Assembly: GCA_029262635.1 (NCBI GenBank)
Contig: JAJCZA010000023.1
Coordinates: 124,001 to 188,000 of the forward strand
Source: Vampirovibrionales bacterium
Lineage (GTDB): Bacteria; Cyanobacteriota; Vampirovibrionia; Vampirovibrionales; Vampirovibrionaceae
Length of the DNA stretch: 64,000 nucleotides
Reading direction: 5' to 3'
Shown here: positions 26,641 to 34,930 of the stretch, piece after piece
Layout: each line of letters begins with the position of its first letter
Numbering within the stretch: the stretch's first letter is position 1
Notes under the pieces: model-generated
The model's input: the letters and a program-made list of their open reading frames with translations, nothing else
What the model was told of the DNA's origin: nothing
The model's database searches: none
Program-made: the position numbers and the translations under genes

Positions 26641-26662
26641 AAGCCCTTTTATAAGGGGGCTT
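26641..26662 (-). terminator. Hairpin over the rsmG stop codon
   Basis: AAGCCC at 26641-26646 pairs with GGGGGCTT at 26655-26662 through an AT-rich loop. It covers the stop codon of rsmG and is followed on the minus strand by an AT-rich run (TTATTGAATTAAAACTTT), consistent with an intrinsic terminator. Confidence 0.5.
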
Positions 26663-27419
26663 TCGCCGGTAAGCCGGCGTTTCGGGGGTAGGGTCGGGGG
26701 GTGGGTTCTTGTTTATCAATCATCAGAAGGACAAAGCCTTCAAACCGGGGATGATCAAAAAAGAAGGAACCGCTTAATTCGGCTTTAAGCACATGAAAAG
26801 CCTTTTTTGCCGCTTTAAGCTCCTCCTGATAGGTGTTGGTGCCTTTCATGGAAAGCACCATGCCATCGACTTTGGCCAGTGGCACGCAAAGCTCCAACAA
26901 CAAAGGCAGTTTTGCTAACCCTCGGGCGGTTACCACGTCAAACTGTTCTCGATAACGAGGATCTTGCCCCAAGGTTTCACTGCGTTCGTTCAGCACTCGA
27001 AACCGGTCGCCAAGTGCCAGTGTTTCGGCGACTTCTTCCATAAAGCGACATTTTTTACCCACCGACTCAATGGCGGTCACGGTCAAATCCGGTCGAGCCA
27101 TGGCCAGCGGTAATGCCGGAAACCCCGGCCCGCTCCCCACATCAGCGACCGATGCTCCTTCGGGAATCAGGGGCAGAAGGGTGAGGGAATCCAGAATATG
27201 ACGATACAAATAATCTTCCGGCTCCGTCAAACGGGTGAGGTTGACCTTTTCGTTATACGCCAGAAGTTCGTCATATAAACGGCTAAAAGACTTAAACAGC
27301 GTGTCTTTATCCTCAGGCAGGATCAGTTCCAGTTCTTGGCAGACGGTTTCCCAAGTCTCTCGGTATTTCAGTAGTTTGTCGGACGACTTCATCACAGGGG
27401 CAGTGTACAATAAAGACAC
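26649..27419 (-). CDS. rsmG: 16S rRNA (guanine-527-N7) methyltransferase RsmG
   Basis: The GidB/RsmG methyltransferase makes m7G527 in 16S rRNA with S-adenosylmethionine. Visible blocks: LLAYNEKVNLTRLTEPEDYL, HILDSLTLLPLI, the SAM-binding loop VADVGSGPGFPALPLAMARP, SVGKKCRFMEEVA, and VTARGLAKLPLLLEL. Length 256 is usual. ATG 27392 (MKSSDKLLKY) is a possible later start, since the first nine residues are not conserved in the family. Divergent from the STAND-like gene at 27504; the 84 bases between them are not enough for complex regulation. Confidence 0.95.
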   Translation of the reverse strand: MSLLYTAPVMKSSDKLLKYRETWETVCQELELILPEDKDTLFKSFSRLYDELLAYNEKVNLTRLTEPEDYLYRHILDSLTLLPLIPEGASVADVGSGPGFPALPLAMARPDLTVTAIESVGKKCRFMEEVAETLALGDRFRVLNERSETLGQDPRYREQFDVVTARGLAKLPLLLELCVPLAKVDGMVLSMKGTNTYQEELKAAKKAFHVLKAELSGSFFFDHPRFEGFVLLMIDKQEPTPRPYPRNAGLPAKAPL

Positions 27420-27503
27420 CCTTGAGAGGGTGAGTATTTTATGGGCATTTTTTAAGGAAGAGAAAAAGACACGGGCGATTTTTCTAATAACAACGGTTCA
27501 GGC

Positions 27504-30398
27504 ATGAGTGAAGTACTTCAATTCATTAGCGCATCGGTAATTCAGCGACTCAAAGACGGGTCGTTTGTTCCCCAGCGCCGGTCCAAGGCCGGGCCCATTA
27601 AAGACCGGCGGAATACGATTTCGCCCCTGGCTGTCACCAAGCGTTGTGTTCGATATGACCATCACGTTTTCCTGAACCGAAAGCCTCTCGTCATTGAAAT
27701 GGCCGAAAGCCTGAACAGCCCCAACAAAAAGTTGATTCTCATGGGCGGGGTTCAAGGGTGTGGCAAAACCAGCCTTGCTCGGGGGATTATTGAACTGATG
27801 GGCGGTGGCAAGGAGCAACTCCTCTGGTTTGATGTCAACACTCATACTGACTTTGATGAGATTATTGTCTTCTTCATGCAGTATATTACCTATATTTGCT
27901 CGGCTCTCAGTATCGAAAACAACGAGGCCGTTAACGGTGACTCGCCGACAGATCCGTTTCAAAAGCTAGAAGCCTTGATTTTAAAAGTTGCCCATATTCC
28001 TTTGCTCATCGTCATCGACAACGTGGAGCACATTGTGGATACCCAATACCAAATCCGCTCCTTTCCTTTGAAAGAAACCCTGAATTTTCTTCTGTCCTTC
28101 CCCAACATCAAAATGATTCTCTGTGGCGAACGCCTGCCTTATGCCGATATGAGCGCCAACGCCTCGGTTATTACCGATATCAAGCTGTCCGGGCTTAATG
28201 AGAAAGACGTCCTTAAACTCCTTCACCCGCATCCCAATGAGCTGGATCAGAACGTTCTCATTGACTTGTATCAAAAGACCCAGGGGTACCCCTGGCTGTT
28301 AAAAACGATTTTTCACTTGAATAAAAAGCACACCGGTGAACTCGATTCGCTGGTGGAGCTCAATCAGCTTCTCGCGACTCGAAAGGAAGAAAACCCATCA
28401 GACGCCATTATCCGGTTTATTTACAGCCACCTGACTCCGGAAGAGCAGGAAGTCGCCCAAGTGTTGGCGTTAATCCGGCACCCCGCGGATTTTGAAACCC
28501 TGCTGGCTATTAGTCGTTACTGCAAGCCGGGTCTGGCAATAAGTTCGCCAGACAGTTTTAAGACCACACTAGAAAAGTCTATTCTGAAGCCCTTAATGAA
28601 ACGAACTTTTCCTCCCCAAAGCGTTCTGGCGCATATTAAAGAGCGCCACGAATCTGTTTCTCAGTTCCAGCCTGCCTATGAGCTATATCGACAGGTCAAG
28701 CGAGTTTTTGCCATGGGTATTCCATCGGCAGAACGAGTCCGAATCCATCGCCTGCTTCAGGATTTTTATTTAAAGGAGAAAAACAAGCGCCCCGATGAGC
28801 GCGTTTACCCTGTGAAAAGCAAGCCCCTGATTGCTGAGGCGAAATACCACGGCAATGCTTCGCGCGAGCGTCGGAGTGTGTTTAATGATTCCAGCCCCAA
28901 AGTGGATTCTAAAGCCTATCTGTACGGGGGAATTAAGCCATTAGAAGCCCGGCCCCTCTCATCTTCTCAGGCCAAAACGCCGCCGGACGCTCTCCTTGAA
29001 GAATTGCCTGAAATGTCTGAGCCAGCCTCTATTGAACCCTTTTCGTCCGTTTCTCTGGAGGAATTGAACCTGACCGACGAAGAAAAAGCACTCTTGCGTC
29101 AGGGAGGTGCTTTTAAAGAGGTCCGACAGGAAGACACGGACACACCAGAGGAGTCGTTTGAAGAGACTCCAGGTGATGTTAACACCGAGCATCTTACCCC
29201 TAAAACAGAGTCCGACCCGCCTCTTACCTTCTTTGATCACCTTCGAGAGGTGGCTGAGGAAACATTACCCTCGGTGCGACCGGAGCCGGAACAAAAGATA
29301 CCGGTTTTCCCCGTTTCGACGCCAGAGCCAGCGCCTGTCTCTGAGGAAACCCGAAATCGAGTGTCCTCTAATTTGAACATTGAGGAAACCGATCCGGTGG
29401 AGAAACAGATTCTCCAGCATTTGGCTACTGCTGTGGCCAATCACAATCGCCCTCAGATGTTAACGCATTTGCTTCGGTTGGCACGTCATCGTGGCTCAAA
29501 AGGATTATTGCCCAAAGCCGAAGAGTGTCTTCACAAAGCATTGGAACTCCATAAAGATGCCCGTCCGGTCGAATTGGCTGACATTTACAGTCAGCTTGGC
29601 AGTATCCATAAAAAAACCTATCGGCATAACTCGGCGCTAGATTACCTGAAAAAATCGATAACCCAGTACGATCAACTCAATGAAAACACGGGTAAAACCC
29701 TTTACGAACAAGGCCAGCTCCATGAAAACCTTGGGGACATCTACGCCTTCCGTGGTCAGCATCATCAGGCTATTTCGTCCTATTACAAAGGCCTGGAGTT
29801 CTTTAGTCAGACACCCAGCACATCGGATGAACAAGCGGATCTCTATTTTAAACTGGCTCAGGTGTACGATGTGATGGGTGTTCCTGAAAATGCAATTAAT
29901 TATTACGAACAATCCCTTTCACTGGATAAACGCAATCAAAACGAGCTGTCTGCCGCCGCGACACTGGTCAACATGGCGAGCCTTCACCAGGAGGTCGGAC
30001 GACTGGACAAGGCGCTGGACTGTTTTAACGAATCGTTGACCTACGATCGCCGGAACGATTACCCGGAAGGTTTGTACAAGACGCTGGAAAAGGTCGCCAT
30101 GATTCATATCCAGAATCAATCATGGCAAAAAGCTGAGCAATGCTACCAACAGGCCATGGCGGTTGCCCTGAAAGAAAATAACACCACCTGGAAAGCCAAC
30201 ACCTATCTGAAGCTAGGTAATTTATACCAACGCTTGAATAACTGGAAAAAAGCATGGGATCAGTTTAAACTGGCGCAAGATATGGCTGAACTTGCGGATT
30301 TATCCGAGGAAAGCCAAATCTTGTTACGTCGTAAAGTTGAGGAAGCCGCCCGTGCCATCCACACTAACCCCGCCGATTTCTCCCGCCCAACACAGTAA
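27504..30398 (+). CDS. STAND-like NTPase with C-terminal TPR array
   Basis: A 964-residue protein. Residues 75-100 hold a P-loop, GGVQGCGKTSLARG (81-94), and residues 167-175 a Walker B strand, LLIVIDNVEHI. The NTPase module runs to about 430, with an NB-ARC-like helical and winged region (DALIRFIYSHLTPEEQEVAQ-type segment near 300-320). A long acidic, Pro/Glu-rich linker spans about 470-635. Five or more TPR units follow (about 640-950; examples ADIYSQLGSIHKKTYRH, LYFKLAQVYDVMG, AATLVNMASLHQEVG). This is the STAND layout of nucleotide switch plus repeat sensor, used in signalling, transcription or phage defence. No recognisable effector domain is present at the N-terminus. Its end overlaps pyrE by 47 bases. 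Confidence 0.82.
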   Translation: MSEVLQFISASVIQRLKDGSFVPQRRSKAGPIKDRRNTISPLAVTKRCVRYDHHVFLNRKPLVIEMAESLNSPNKKLILMGGVQGCGKTSLARGIIELMGGGKEQLLWFDVNTHTDFDEIIVFFMQYITYICSALSIENNEAVNGDSPTDPFQKLEALILKVAHIPLLIVIDNVEHIVDTQYQIRSFPLKETLNFLLSFPNIKMILCGERLPYADMSANASVITDIKLSGLNEKDVLKLLHPHPNELDQNVLIDLYQKTQGYPWLLKTIFHLNKKHTGELDSLVELNQLLATRKEENPSDAIIRFIYSHLTPEEQEVAQVLALIRHPADFETLLAISRYCKPGLAISSPDSFKTTLEKSILKPLMKRTFPPQSVLAHIKERHESVSQFQPAYELYRQVKRVFAMGIPSAERVRIHRLLQDFYLKEKNKRPDERVYPVKSKPLIAEAKYHGNASRERRSVFNDSSPKVDSKAYLYGGIKPLEARPLSSSQAKTPPDALLEELPEMSEPASIEPFSSVSLEELNLTDEEKALLRQGGAFKEVRQEDTDTPEESFEETPGDVNTEHLTPKTESDPPLTFFDHLREVAEETLPSVRPEPEQKIPVFPVSTPEPAPVSEETRNRVSSNLNIEETDPVEKQILQHLATAVANHNRPQMLTHLLRLARHRGSKGLLPKAEECLHKALELHKDARPVELADIYSQLGSIHKKTYRHNSALDYLKKSITQYDQLNENTGKTLYEQGQLHENLGDIYAFRGQHHQAISSYYKGLEFFSQTPSTSDEQADLYFKLAQVYDVMGVPENAINYYEQSLSLDKRNQNELSAAATLVNMASLHQEVGRLDKALDCFNESLTYDRRNDYPEGLYKTLEKVAMIHIQNQSWQKAEQCYQQAMAVALKENNTTWKANTYLKLGNLYQRLNNWKKAWDQFKLAQDMAELADLSEESQILLRRKVEEAARAIHTNPADFSRPTQ

Positions 30399-30945
30399 TG
30401 CTTATCGCCAAGAACTGTTTGAGATTATTAAAACACTGTCGTTTCGTCGAGGCCATTTTACTCTCGCTTCCGGCAAACAGGCGGACTATTATATTGACTG
30501 CCGAACCACAACTCTGTCTGGCCGAGGCGCTTACCTAATTGGGCGCCTGTTTTATGAGATGTTGGAACCCTTGAATGTGGATGCTGTGGGAGGGGTTGTC
30601 ATTGGCGCGGCACCCATGGTCACAGCCGTAACCATGCGCGGCGCTGAAACTGGACACCCATTAAACGGTTTCCTCATTCGTAAAGAAGCGAAGGGCCATG
30701 GGACAGGCAGACAGATCGAGGGTCATATTGCACCCTGGATGCGCGTAGCACTTGTAGAGGATGTGGTAACCACTGGTGGCTCCCTAACTAAAGGGGTTCA
30801 GGCTGTGCGAGCCGCTTACCCCAGCGCAACCATTGCCGGTATTTTATCCATTGTGGATCGAAAAGCCGGTGGACGAGAAGCTTTTGAGAAGCTGGCTATT
30901 CCGTATCATGCTCTGTATGACGTTGACGAATTTCTGGCGGAATAA
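30352..30945 (+). CDS. pyrE: Orotate phosphoribosyltransferase
   Basis: Converts orotate and PRPP to OMP in pyrimidine synthesis. Family blocks: ELFEIIKTLSFRRGHFTLAS, GKQADYYIDCRTTTL, GVVIGAAPMVTAV, RKEAKGHGTGRQIEG, and the PRPP site VALVEDVVTTGGSLTKGV. GTG at 30352 is chosen: GAGGAA lies seven bases upstream and the resulting protein has the normal length (197 residues). ATG 30292 would overlap the upstream gene by 107 bases and add non-homologous sequence. Translation is probably coupled to the end of the NTPase gene. Confidence 0.95.
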   Translation: MPSTLTPPISPAQHSNAYRQELFEIIKTLSFRRGHFTLASGKQADYYIDCRTTTLSGRGAYLIGRLFYEMLEPLNVDAVGGVVIGAAPMVTAVTMRGAETGHPLNGFLIRKEAKGHGTGRQIEGHIAPWMRVALVEDVVTTGGSLTKGVQAVRAAYPSATIAGILSIVDRKAGGREAFEKLAIPYHALYDVDEFLAE

Positions 30946-31363
30946 ATTTCATCCAGTCTCGATCCAGGTTTTGAATAAACGAATGGGCGTTTAGTACGTC
31001 TTCATCAGAAATGGGGTCGTAATCTTCCAGACGTCGAACATCGGCTTCGGTCAACTCCGGGTCAGGTCGGGGAGAGCGACGCATAATTTGCTGCCCAAAA
31101 GGCATGGTGGACAACTCTTCTGCAAACGCTTCCATGGCTTTTAATACTTCAGGATCCATCTCTCCAGTACCGTCTTCGCCAGCTGTTTCAACGCCTACAG
31201 CCGCATCGCCATTATGTTGGCCACAGTCATGACAGTGAATCCGAACCACAAAAAAGCCTTCGCCTTCTTCCAAAAGGGAAACATCATTGGGCGCAAATGA
31301 TACGCCACAATAGCGGCAGGCCATGCGTGTAAAAAAGTTCTGGATTATGTTAAAAGTATTCAT
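30896..31363 (-). CDS. Zinc-ribbon-type small protein
   Basis: Not assigned to a named family. The N-terminal part carries paired cysteines, MACRYCGVSF and RIHCHDCGQHNG, consistent with a zinc ribbon. The rest is acidic and helical (EAMEAFAEELSTMPFG, RRLEDYDPISDEDVLNAHSF). The ATG at 31363 (MNTFNIIQNFF) is preferred; an in-frame codon at 31441 would add 26 hydrophobic/basic residues without a ribosome site. The C-terminus overlaps the convergent pyrE by 50 bases. It could be a regulator or nucleic-acid-binding factor, but nothing fixes the role. Confidence 0.7.
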   Translation of the reverse strand: MNTFNIIQNFFTRMACRYCGVSFAPNDVSLLEEGEGFFVVRIHCHDCGQHNGDAAVGVETAGEDGTGEMDPEVLKAMEAFAEELSTMPFGQQIMRRSPRPDPELTEADVRRLEDYDPISDEDVLNAHSFIQNLDRDWMKFIPPEIRQRHTEHDTE

Positions 31364-31595
31364 ATTAACGATGCCTTTTGGTTTGGGTCTCTTTTGAATT
31401 TTGTTGGCAAAAAACAGGATTTGGAAAAGTGCGAAACACACCCTGTAATTAAGGTTTCTACATTCCTAACTCTATTATAGTCTAAATCATATCACTGGCC
31501 TGTCTATTTGACCGGATTTTAAGGATTTCATAAGAATATCCTGTTAAAAACAATCATTAAGTTTTTTATTTATCTTCAGGAAGAGAGTCCCTCGC

Positions 31596-32012
31596 ATGTC
31601 CGCTTCACACGAAATGGAACTCACCGTTCAAATCTTTGATACAGACTGCTTTGGTGTCATGTGGCATGGCGCTTACACCAAATGGCTGGAAATGGGGCGG
31701 GTGGAGTTGCTAAAAAGCAAGGGCATTACCCTATCCAAACCAGATGACCACCTGCGTGGCAAACCCGTTTATGTGTATCCCGTCACCGAACAACATTTTC
31801 GTTTCCGCTCGCCGGGACGCATGGACGATGTCTTAATCCTAACGAATCAAGTTGAAGTTGAAGGCTATAAACTTCGATTTCACCAGGAATTTACCCAGAA
31901 AGAAACAGGCAAAGTGGTGATGACGGCTGATACCACCTGTGTCGTGTTGAACGACCAATGGCACCCTCTGCGTCATTTGCCCGAATTTATCACGGAGAAA
32001 CTGGGCGTGTAA
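31596..32012 (+). CDS. Hotdog-fold acyl-CoA thioesterase (4HBT/YbgC type)
   Basis: A 138-residue hotdog protein. The active-site segment FDTDCFGVMWHGAYTKWLEMG (residues 14-34) contains the D-x-x-G-x-x-x-H-x-x-Y pattern with catalytic Asp. Later strands VYPVTEQHFRFRSPGRMDD and KVVMTADTTCVVLN complete the fold. Family members hydrolyse acyl-CoA or 4-hydroxybenzoyl-CoA; substrate here is unknown. The ATG has AGGAAGAGAG upstream. Followed by a strong terminator; monocistronic. Confidence 0.9.
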   Translation: MSASHEMELTVQIFDTDCFGVMWHGAYTKWLEMGRVELLKSKGITLSKPDDHLRGKPVYVYPVTEQHFRFRSPGRMDDVLILTNQVEVEGYKLRFHQEFTQKETGKVVMTADTTCVVLNDQWHPLRHLPEFITEKLGV

Positions 32013-32032
32013 CTCGCAATAAAACAAATTTT

Positions 32033-32065
32033 AAAAGAGCCTTTGGTATCAACAAAGGCTCTTTT
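32033..32065 (+). terminator. Intrinsic terminator after the thioesterase gene
   Basis: AAAAGAGCCTTTG (32033-32045) pairs perfectly with CAAAGGCTCTTTT (32053-32065) around a seven-base loop. It sits between the stop at 32012 and the convergent stop at 32088 and can act in both directions. Confidence 0.88.
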
Positions 32066-32087
32066 ATATTTATTTGATCTGATCGAG

Positions 32088-33341
32088 TTACGTCGTCGCG
32101 ATAATGGGTTGAGCCATCATCATACCGCCGCCAATACCAGCCCCCGCACTTGCGCCCGCACCCGCTACATTAAATCCACCGGCCATGGGAGCGCCTGCTG
32201 CCCCGCCGACTGATCCAAAGGGGTTATTTCCCATTGCAACCGTATTATTCGTACCTTGAGCGTTCGCTAGATTTGATGTATTGGATGTACCTTCGGTTTT
32301 GTTCCCGTCATTATTGGCTTTGTCATTTTGATTATTTTTATTGTCAGCCAGTTTGGTTTCTTCCGATTGGTTTTTCTTCAGTTTTTTCTTTTTGTTTTTG
32401 GCGATGTTGGCCTTTTTTATGGTGCCCCCATCTTTGCCTGAACGAAGGTCCGCTACCGTTTTTTCAGCGCCATCGAGTACTTTTCCAACTTGTTTGCCAC
32501 CCTTTTTCGCTGTTTTTAAAACTTTATCCGCCACTTTATTCGTTTTTAGCCCCTTCGTCACTTTAAGATCACCAGCCTTTTGCGTAAAGTCACCGGTTTG
32601 GATAAGGCCTTCCCCTGCGGCCACCATGCCCTCCCCTGCCGTAACCATCGCCGCACCCGCAGCAGCGGTAAAAGGATTGTTCATCATAGTGGTTCCTGCG
32701 GCGATTAGCCCGGTTCCCGCTTTAACGGTGGAATTTCCAGTTTTTGATATTTTTTTGCCTTTATCACCAATATTTTCGCCGATGTTCATCAAATTTTTAG
32801 CCTTCTTGGCTACTTTTTTGCCGGTCTTTTTTATTTTCTCGACATTTCCTACGGAAGAGCGAAGACTTCCAACGCTACCACTTAGGGCACTTGCACCATT
32901 GCTGACGGTTTTGTTTTGACTGCCTGAAAGTTCGCCAACCTCCTGGGTTAACGCCCGGAGTCGTTTTTCTTGAGGGTTATTGTTCTCGAAACTTTCAGCG
33001 ATATTACCGCCGCCACCGAGTTTTCCCGAAGCACCTGCGCCAAGCTCACCACCGGACTGTCCTCCTGCTGGGGCCTTTGAAGCCGTTGCTTGACCATTGC
33101 CAAAGGGCTGATTAAAGTTACCATGACCGTTTTGGGTACCTTGCCCACCCATGACCTGTCCCAGAGCCGCTACAGGATTTTGAGATGGGTCGTTTTGAGA
33201 TCCATTTCCATTACCATTCGGGCCGCCAGAAATATGTTGAGCAAGATTTGCCATCCATTGGTTATCTTGCTGACCTGTTCCCGCAGCCTTTCTCATTTGA
33301 GCGGCTTGAAAACCGTTTCGATTTTGAATATCTACTGCCAT
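32088..33341 (-). CDS. Gly/Asn/Gln/Lys-rich protein of unknown function
   Basis: Not recognised. 417 residues in distinct zones: an N-terminal Gly/Asn/Gln-rich zone (about 30-115), a heptad-like zone with VGNVEKIKKTGKKVAKKA (about 165-195), a hydrophobic Ala/Gly/Met zone of alternating AAG and AGEG units (about 205-255, e.g. AAGAAMVTAGEGMVAAGEGL), a very Lys-rich zone (about 265-330), and a Gly/Ala/Met C-terminus ending MMMAQPIIATT. No signal peptide. The hydrophobic hairpin flanked by cationic zones could insert into membranes. Secretion-system translocator and phage tail proteins share that composition, but there is no direct homology evidence. Facing the thioesterase gene. Confidence 0.62.
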   Translation of the reverse strand: MAVDIQNRNGFQAAQMRKAAGTGQQDNQWMANLAQHISGGPNGNGNGSQNDPSQNPVAALGQVMGGQGTQNGHGNFNQPFGNGQATASKAPAGGQSGGELGAGASGKLGGGGNIAESFENNNPQEKRLRALTQEVGELSGSQNKTVSNGASALSGSVGSLRSSVGNVEKIKKTGKKVAKKAKNLMNIGENIGDKGKKISKTGNSTVKAGTGLIAAGTTMMNNPFTAAAGAAMVTAGEGMVAAGEGLIQTGDFTQKAGDLKVTKGLKTNKVADKVLKTAKKGGKQVGKVLDGAEKTVADLRSGKDGGTIKKANIAKNKKKKLKKNQSEETKLADNKNNQNDKANNDGNKTEGTSNTSNLANAQGTNNTVAMGNNPFGSVGGAAGAPMAGGFNVAGAGASAGAGIGGGMMMAQPIIATT

Positions 33342-33598
33342 AGCCTATACCTAACCCCCAATATATACTTGTTCTTATCATTCGATGGAACACAACCCCC
33401 GTTGTGTCACTAATTCGCCTATTGATACCTAACCCTGTACTATGTCTTTTAGAACCCGCCTCAGCTTACATCCATTTGTTTCTAATAACCCCTGACGTGC
33501 CCCTATGTTTGTATGAAAACAATGAAAGCCGGTTTTGTGCTATTTTAAATTATTAAAACAATATTAAGGCTGTTTCCAATTCGCTTTTCAGAAACGGG

Positions 33599-34912
33599 TT
33601 ATTTGGCTGAAACCGCTCCCAGGTGTTCGGTTTTCCCCCAATTCATACTGCGCTGTTTTTGAAACAAAATTTTCCAGATAACCCAAATAGAGACGGGCAC
33701 CCAAACCCAAAGCAAATAAATGGAGGTCATCATGGCCCCAATCACCGCCTTGAATAGGGTCGGTCGGTTAAAGCGAATAATGGCAATGAGCAACATGGTG
33801 TAAAAGAATACGGATAAAAAAGGCAATAGTAGAAATGAGGACACCAGATGTCCGGTGGGCGCATCGCCAAACCAGGCCAGTAGCCCCAAATAGACAAAGT
33901 CTGACATCAGCCACAGGGGGAAGAGAAATTCGACAATATAAGCGATTAAGTCAGCTTTGGCCCGAAGGGATGTTTTGTCCGAGAAAAACGTTTCCGCCGC
34001 ATATTCCAGATATCGGGTCAGAGAGCCTTCTGCCCATCGACGGCGTTGACGCAAAAGGGGCATGAAGCGGACAATGGCTTCCTCAAACACGAATACTTTA
34101 TGAGCAAAGCGAATATCCCAACCCGCAATATGAAACCGGGTAGATAAGTCCAGATCGTCGGTAAGGGTGTAGTCATTCCATCCACCCACACTTTCAATAG
34201 CCGCTCGTTTTACCAATTGACCATTGCCTCGAAACTCTACGGCCCCTCGAATGGTATCCCGCCCGCACTGAAAGTAGGAGTCCATGGAATATTCAAAGTT
34301 CTGGCAACGGGTGAGTAAATTGTGCTTAAAATTGGCCATAATCTTTCGAGCCTGAACACCGCCTGTCCGCTCATCCGCCAAAAATGGAACAATCTCCTTC
34401 AGAAACTCTTTCTCGACCCAAGCATCGGCGTCAAAGACGGCAATCACCTCACCGTCGCTCAGGGTCAAGGCTTCATTTAAAACGGCTGATTTCCCCGGCA
34501 AACTTTCAGGTGAGCGCAAATGATAACGGTATCGCTTATCGTCTTTATAGTATTCGGCCAACTCAGCTAACTTTTGGGCCGTTGCATCACCACTACGATC
34601 ATCAATAACCAGGACTTCAAAGTCAGGATAGTCTAGGTTCATCAAGGTTTTTACAGTACCTTCGATGACAAACTCTTCGTTATGCGCCGGAATCAAGACT
34701 GTGACTTTCGGCTGATAGGAGGTGTCCATTTCCTGCGGTTTTTTCTTTTGTTTCCGCTTTTGGTGCACCATGGCAATGGTTACCATGATCATATACCCCA
34801 CCATAATGGCAAACAGAACAGCCAGTGCTGAGGCCCAAGGGATTAAGTGCCCAAACAGGATGATGACCACCCACGTCATTAAAATCAAGATTAAAAGAAC
34901 AATGCGTTCCAT
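33599..34912 (-). CDS. Membrane glycosyltransferase family 2 (processive type)
   Basis: A 437-residue inverting GT2 enzyme with two N-terminal membrane helices (residues 1-50) and about four near the C-terminus. Catalytic motifs: VTVLIPAHNEE, VLVIDDRSGDAT, VIAVFDADAWVEK (DxD), the acceptor TDDLDLSTR (TED-like), and the QRRRW signature of processive enzymes (LLRQRRRWAEGSL). It resembles poly-beta-1,6-GlcNAc or hyaluronan/cellulose synthases, so it may extend an exopolysaccharide. Neighbours are a second glycosyltransferase and an MFS exporter on the same strand. Substrate unknown. Confidence 0.9.
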   Translation of the reverse strand: MERIVLLILILMTWVVIILFGHLIPWASALAVLFAIMVGYMIMVTIAMVHQKRKQKKKPQEMDTSYQPKVTVLIPAHNEEFVIEGTVKTLMNLDYPDFEVLVIDDRSGDATAQKLAELAEYYKDDKRYRYHLRSPESLPGKSAVLNEALTLSDGEVIAVFDADAWVEKEFLKEIVPFLADERTGGVQARKIMANFKHNLLTRCQNFEYSMDSYFQCGRDTIRGAVEFRGNGQLVKRAAIESVGGWNDYTLTDDLDLSTRFHIAGWDIRFAHKVFVFEEAIVRFMPLLRQRRRWAEGSLTRYLEYAAETFFSDKTSLRAKADLIAYIVEFLFPLWLMSDFVYLGLLAWFGDAPTGHLVSSFLLLPFLSVFFYTMLLIAIIRFNRPTLFKAVIGAMMTSIYLLWVWVPVSIWVIWKILFQKQRSMNWGKTEHLGAVSAK

Positions 34913-34930
34913 TTATCCATTCAATACCTG

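Noticed and set aside
27498-27962. 154-codon frame antisense to the NTPase gene
   Set aside because: Antisense to the P-loop coding region, no ribosome site; the sense frame is clearly the gene.
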